Positions 20,901 through 23,294 of a DNA stretch of 23,294 bases are shown here, piece after piece (the stretch's first letter is position 1; each line of letters opens with the position of its first letter). The stretch spans positions 1 to 23,294 of the forward strand of contig CAIJNU010000070.1 in the NCBI GenBank assembly GCA_903822115.1, written 5' to 3'. Under the pieces are notes generated by a model. It was not told the DNA's origin, made no database searches, and saw nothing but the letters and a program-made list of their open reading frames with translations. The stretch is from an uncultured Candidatus Peregrinibacteria bacterium. Its GTDB lineage: Bacteria > Patescibacteriota > Gracilibacteria > Peribacterales > Peribacteraceae. The position numbers and the translations under genes were made by a program.

Positions 20901-23251
20901 ACTCCGCGAAGGATCTCACCTGCAACAGTCAGTGCAAACTCGTCACTCCTCCCGTCTCCTCCAGCTCCTCACTTTCCAGTTCTCCAATCTCAAGCTCACC
21001 GTATGTCGGTCAATGCGGCAATGGAGTCAAGGATACGGGTGAGCAGTGCGACAACGGCAGCATTTGCGAGAACGGTCCTCAATCCGGCCCCAACGTCGTT
21101 CCCTGCGTTCAGGATTCCACATGCTGGAAGACACACGGAACATGCGTCAGCAACAAGTGCAGTGACGACGGTCTGCCCTGCGTCAACGACGGCGGCTGCG
21201 TCGATCATTTCCAGTGCGTGTACTACACCGAGAAGAATCTCACCTGCACCAATCAGTGCAAGTATTACAACTCTCCCTCGTCTGCCAGCAGTGCCCAATC
21301 GACCAGCTCGACTCCCGGGCACGTGGGACGCTGCGGCAACAATCGCATCGATCCGGGGGAGCAGTGCGACAACGGCGGCGTTTGCGAGAACGGTCCGCAG
21401 TCCGGGGCCAACGTGATGCCCTGCACGCAGGATTCCACGTGCTGGGTCATTCATGGGACATGCGTCAACGGCAAGTGTAACGACAACCAGTCGTGCAGCA
21501 CGGATGGCGATTGTATCGATTACTACAGCTGTTTGTACTTCACCGCGAAGGATCTCACCTGCAGCAATCAATGCAAGCGCGTTTCGCCCCCCTCATCCAG
21601 CAGCGCACCCTTCAGCTCCTCGGCTTCAAGTTATGCATACAACTCCTCGTGTGGAAACGGTCGTGTCGACAAGAATGAGGACTGCGACAACGGCGGCATC
21701 TGCTCGCAGGGTCCCGTCGCCGGACGCATCTGTTATCAGGCGAGCGACTGCTACGTCACGCACGGATCCTGCACCAACGGCGTCTGCGCCGACGGACTCC
21801 CGTGCAACAGCAACGAGAACTGCGTCGATCACTATCCGTGCGGTTACAATTACTGGCGCGATCCTCACTGCGGCGATCAGTGCAAGTGGCAGCAGTACAT
21901 CTCGAGCAGCAGCTCGTGGTATTACTACAGCTCAAGCAGCAGCTGGTATTACTACAGCTCCAGCACGTCCATGTTCTGCGGCAATGGCATTCTGGAGACG
22001 CAGAACGGCGAACAGTGCGATGACGGAGCGCTCAACGGATCGAACGGAGCTCGCTGCTCGCGGAGCTGTCAGCTCGCGGCGCGTTGCGGCAATGGGATCG
22101 TCGAAAGCGGCGAGATGTGCGACGACGGCACGAGAAACGGGACGTCGGGCGATACGTGTTCCACGCTCTGTCAATTCGTTCCGCTCTGCGGCAACGGGAG
22201 ACTCGATTCCGGTGAGCAGTGCGACGATGGCAACACCGTCTCCGGTGACGGATGCTCGGCCACGTGCACGCTGGAGCACAACGTCGTCACGCGGTGCGGC
22301 GACGGTATCGTGAACGCCGGCGAACAGTGCGACGACGGATCTCGCAACGGCACGACCGGCGACGCCTGTTCCCTGAATTGCGCATTCGTTCCCGCCTGCG
22401 GCAACGGGAGATTGGATGCCGGTGAACAGTGTGATGACGGCAATGCGAAGGATGGCGACGGTTGCTCGCACGATTGCAAGCTCGAGCCGATCATTCCGCG
22501 CTGCGGCAACGGCGTCGTCGAATCGGCGTACGGCGAGCAGTGTGACGACGGAAAAATGAACGGTAGCGTCCAGGACGGTTGCACGCTTGATTGTCATCTG
22601 AGGCCGTTCGTTCAACCGCGCTGCGGCGACGGCGTCCTCGAAGCCACCGAGCAGTGCGACGATGGCAACGTCGTTGATGGTGACGGGTGTTCGCACGACT
22701 GCAAGATCGAGGCCTACCTGCCGGTGTGCGGCAACGGCAAAGTCGATTCCGGTGAACAGTGCGACGACGGGACGCGCAACGGGATGGTCGGAGACGGGTG
22801 CATGTCGAATTGTCGACTGGTACAGAGGATCACTGCGCCGAGCTGCGGCGACGGCATCGTCGAGAGCGGAGAGCAGTGTGACGACGGTTCTCTGAATTCC
22901 AGCTTCCTCCCGGGGAGTTGCAGATCGAATTGTATGAAGGCCTGGTGCGGCGATGGCATCCTCGATCCCGGTGAGCAATGCGATCACGGATCGAAGGACG
23001 GCACATCGGGAGACTTCTGTGATGCGTACTGTCGCATCCTCACTCCGCAGGGAATTCCCACGCTTCCTCCTGTCGCTCAACTGACGCCGCCTGAGCCGCC
23101 TCCCTATCAGGCCAATGTCACGCCGGTCGGACCTCATCAGCCCCTCGAGCAATCGGGCCCCGCCACCGTCGCCTTCATGGCCGCAGGCGCCGCTCTCGGT
23201 TTCCTCTGGATGCGTCGCCGCTCCCTCGCCTCCGCCAAGCGTGCGACCTGA
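17999..23251 (+). CDS. Giant cysteine-rich surface protein: CC modules, long Cys repeats, DUF4215 repeats, C-terminal anchor
   Basis: This 1750-aa protein has the following order. A signal anchor spans about residues 5-25. About six CC modules (GYCC type) cover residues 59-363, with a further partial one after them. A Gly-rich stretch follows (about 455-509), then a small Cys-rich segment after YYSSSSSWW. Seven repeats of 88-109 residues span 610-1326, opening CG[ND]G...GE[QD]CDNGG and most ending TCSNQCK. Several are joined by Ser linkers. Ten DUF4215 repeats of about 33-40 residues (CGNG...GEQCDDG...GDGC...C) span 1327-1678. A Pro-rich spacer, a hydrophobic segment (about 1722-1738) and the basic tail MRRRSLASAKRAT end the protein. 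DUF4215 repeats are known from bacterial surface proteins; their binding role is not established. Adhesion or host contact is inferred. The ATG at 17999 overlaps the previous stop; an in-frame TTG at 17978 would lie inside that gene. Confidence 0.85.
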   Translation: MQISRTLALRLSVFALFLVLAAGVSVSLSRSGVPPFNLLSDVSRREQKAKVAEDNKRTGYCCNVPGSGDPCKKITKGECDKNKKDKSAFFDPAGSNDVEAENQCNYDSCGVKGYCCAEGSGALDVTCTTENTKITKAACTAKNGTFYEDDFAGCEKNLSSRKCKQQIYCCHTDSHGCALAKNQQAGCEGEPATVLQNFTSKNECQQAPECAPKIGYCCFPKSLGGHVGESCSNDRLLSQEDCTKESGVYYGNDTEACRQNFAISDCKKVSDNGYCCEGNNCTNPSTKAECTGENAKWNRWGAGDNSDAECQKRCAATDTGCCCANGAYAANGIPKDACPTYGDMGKTSWVSGPMTVDECAQICTQTATGAIVPAAKKANVYCVYNLPNTGQTKTGQGNIKINTSPVACKTFPAGKAPERTTIYIGGPQPGGAFVDQAQCQSACQPRTAPPPASQRGGQSGQGEEQGQGGGNPGGGTPGGAQGGGGNQGGVGGGTPTGGGSSKGGGGGSSLYYSSSSSWWNRCTTGYMCTMSNRNTMSTNSSGIENWSQDQCYNIDPATICPGATTINDLDCSGTASCGNDSCYGLCCRCPKSAGSSSSAHSSSSVSSKICGNGRINTGEDCDNGGVCTNGTASGAGVILCSKDADCWVNYGPCSLGSCLDHLDWSCSTDDDCINHFGCEYYTAKDLTCSNQCKRVPLPSSSSSSSSSSSGRCGDGCIDRGEQCDNGGICSNGPTSGSNVIPCTQDEDCWVKHGSPVNGKCGHGTKDGSGYCIDHYTCDYYTAKDLTCNDQCERVTPATRCGDGRVDTGEQCDNGGICENSPAAGPDKLCYQDSTCWVKHGTCVNGMCGDKLPCITDSNCIDRFSCLYNTKSDLTCSNQCKLVTPPVSSSSSSSVSSRSARCGNGIIDNGEDCDNGGVCARGPNAGQICYVDSTCYGSHGTCVNGACTRDALSCGSNDDCLDHYSCTYNSAKDLTCNSQCKLVTPPVSSSSSLSSSPISSSPYVGQCGNGVKDTGEQCDNGSICENGPQSGPNVVPCVQDSTCWKTHGTCVSNKCSDDGLPCVNDGGCVDHFQCVYYTEKNLTCTNQCKYYNSPSSASSAQSTSSTPGHVGRCGNNRIDPGEQCDNGGVCENGPQSGANVMPCTQDSTCWVIHGTCVNGKCNDNQSCSTDGDCIDYYSCLYFTAKDLTCSNQCKRVSPPSSSSAPFSSSASSYAYNSSCGNGRVDKNEDCDNGGICSQGPVAGRICYQASDCYVTHGSCTNGVCADGLPCNSNENCVDHYPCGYNYWRDPHCGDQCKWQQYISSSSSWYYYSSSSSWYYYSSSTSMFCGNGILETQNGEQCDDGALNGSNGARCSRSCQLAARCGNGIVESGEMCDDGTRNGTSGDTCSTLCQFVPLCGNGRLDSGEQCDDGNTVSGDGCSATCTLEHNVVTRCGDGIVNAGEQCDDGSRNGTTGDACSLNCAFVPACGNGRLDAGEQCDDGNAKDGDGCSHDCKLEPIIPRCGNGVVESAYGEQCDDGKMNGSVQDGCTLDCHLRPFVQPRCGDGVLEATEQCDDGNVVDGDGCSHDCKIEAYLPVCGNGKVDSGEQCDDGTRNGMVGDGCMSNCRLVQRITAPSCGDGIVESGEQCDDGSLNSSFLPGSCRSNCMKAWCGDGILDPGEQCDHGSKDGTSGDFCDAYCRILTPQGIPTLPPVAQLTPPEPPPYQANVTPVGPHQPLEQSGPATVAFMAAGAALGFLWMRRRSLASAKRAT
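18173..19087 (+). repeat. Array of about six CC modules (coding)
   Basis: Modules begin at GYCC, GYCC, IYCC, GYCC, GYCC and TGCCC. Each has the order CC...C...C...C...C, with spacings of 4-12, 7-11, 14-24 and 3-8 residues in the first five; the sixth deviates. Protein similarity is low between copies and the DNA is not obviously repetitive, so the array is old or assembled from diverged units. The DNA of the first ~700 bp is visibly richer in A than the flanks. Confidence 0.65.
19361..19525 (+). repeat. Gly-rich low-complexity coding stretch
   Basis: Codons for Gly dominate, mixed with Gln, Ser, Thr, Pro and Asn (GGGNPGGGTPGG and similar), giving a flexible linker between the CC-module half and the repeat half of the giant protein. 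The underlying DNA is a run of gg-rich triplets prone to slippage. Confidence 0.8.
19826..21976 (+). repeat. Seven tandem long Cys-rich repeats (coding)
   Basis: Repeats start at 19826, 20132, 20396, 20699, 21014, 21332 and 21650 (periods of 264-327 nt). Shared landmarks in order are CGNG, GE[QD]CDNGG, C-x-NGP, DSTCWV-x-HGTCVNGKC, C-x-x-D-x-x-C[IV]DHY, and TAKDLTCSNQCK. Most copies end in a Ser linker of variable length; the second has none. Stretches such as cgaaggatctcacctgcagcaatcagtg recur nearly unchanged (shown here only in part: ctcacctgcagcaatcagtg), indicating fairly recent duplication. Confidence 0.85.
21902..21955 (+). repeat. Duplicated 27-nt unit encoding SSSSSWYYY
   Basis: Two adjacent 27-nt units (21902-21928 and 21929-21955) encode identical SSSSSWYYY peptides and differ by only a few synonymous bases. 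They form the linker between the seven long repeats and the DUF4215 array. Confidence 0.8.
21977..23032 (+). repeat. Ten DUF4215-type Cys repeats (coding)
   Basis: Ten units of about 33-40 residues have the form C-G-[ND]-G-x(3-7)-G-E-x-C-D-[DH]-G ... C ... C. Two flavours are interspersed: a CDDGN..GDGCSxxC type and a CDDGxxNG..GDxC type. The last unit has CDHG in place of CDDG. This matches the Myxococcales-like DUF4215 cysteine-rich repeat. Confidence 0.9.
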
Positions 23252-23294
23252 GTGGACATCACACTATTCCATCACCTAATAACTGATGACAGGA

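Noticed and set aside
19826..21976. Possible CRISPR or tandem-repeat array from recurring DNA segments
   Set aside because: The spacing is about 300 nt, the segments are in frame and encode a conserved Cys pattern, and no cas gene is present.
21932..23152. 406-aa repetitive open frame on the minus strand
   Set aside because: It is antisense to the DUF4215 array; its repeats simply mirror the coding repeats.

Overview
The window reads like a Candidate Phyla Radiation (Patescibacteria) genome, most likely from the Peribacteria/Peregrinibacteria neighbourhood. This is inferred from three things: genes encoding giant cysteine-rich DUF4215-type surface proteins with long serine linkers, short palindromic intergenic repeats of the CCTGAGC...GAAGG type, and a sparse central-carbon gene set. 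No marker gene (rRNA, ribosomal protein) is present, so placement rests on style only. UGA works as a stop at several well-defined gene ends, so this is not the UGA=Gly code of Gracilibacteria.

Positions 1-5.7 kb hold housekeeping genes: a tRNA-Thr(CGT) on the minus strand, dprA, tpiA (minus), rpiB, an AEC-family permease, rpe, a DUF192 protein and purC (minus). tpiA, rpiB and rpe form a small glycolysis / non-oxidative pentose-phosphate group.

Positions 5.8-15.9 kb form an envelope-glycan region. It has a large orphan membrane protein, two GT4 glycosyltransferases, a UPF0104/LPG-synthase-TM flippase-like protein, a GT-C (ArnT/GT39-like) transferase with an extracytoplasmic domain, a DPM1-like GT2 and a clear PMT-type protein O-mannosyltransferase. 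The last two face each other across a 562-bp gene-free stretch packed with palindromes.

Positions 16.1-23.25 kb hold the most interesting part: a four-gene cluster (80, 401, 92 and 1750 aa) in which every product has an N-terminal membrane segment followed by at least one copy of the same six-cysteine module (G-[WY]-C-C ... C ... C ... C ... C). The 1750-aa protein strings together about six of these modules, a Gly-rich stretch, seven long Cys-rich repeats separated by Ser linkers, ten classical DUF4215 repeats and a C-terminal membrane anchor. I do not recognise the CC module as a named family. The neighbouring polyprenyl-phosphate-mannose synthase-like GT2 and PMT suggest, as inference, that the Ser-rich linkers are O-mannosylated.

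Several starts lack a Shine-Dalgarno sequence but have a -10-like hexamer ending 6-9 nt before the start codon, often with a -35 hexamer 16-18 nt further upstream. This suggests widespread leaderless transcription, and I used it to choose several start codons.
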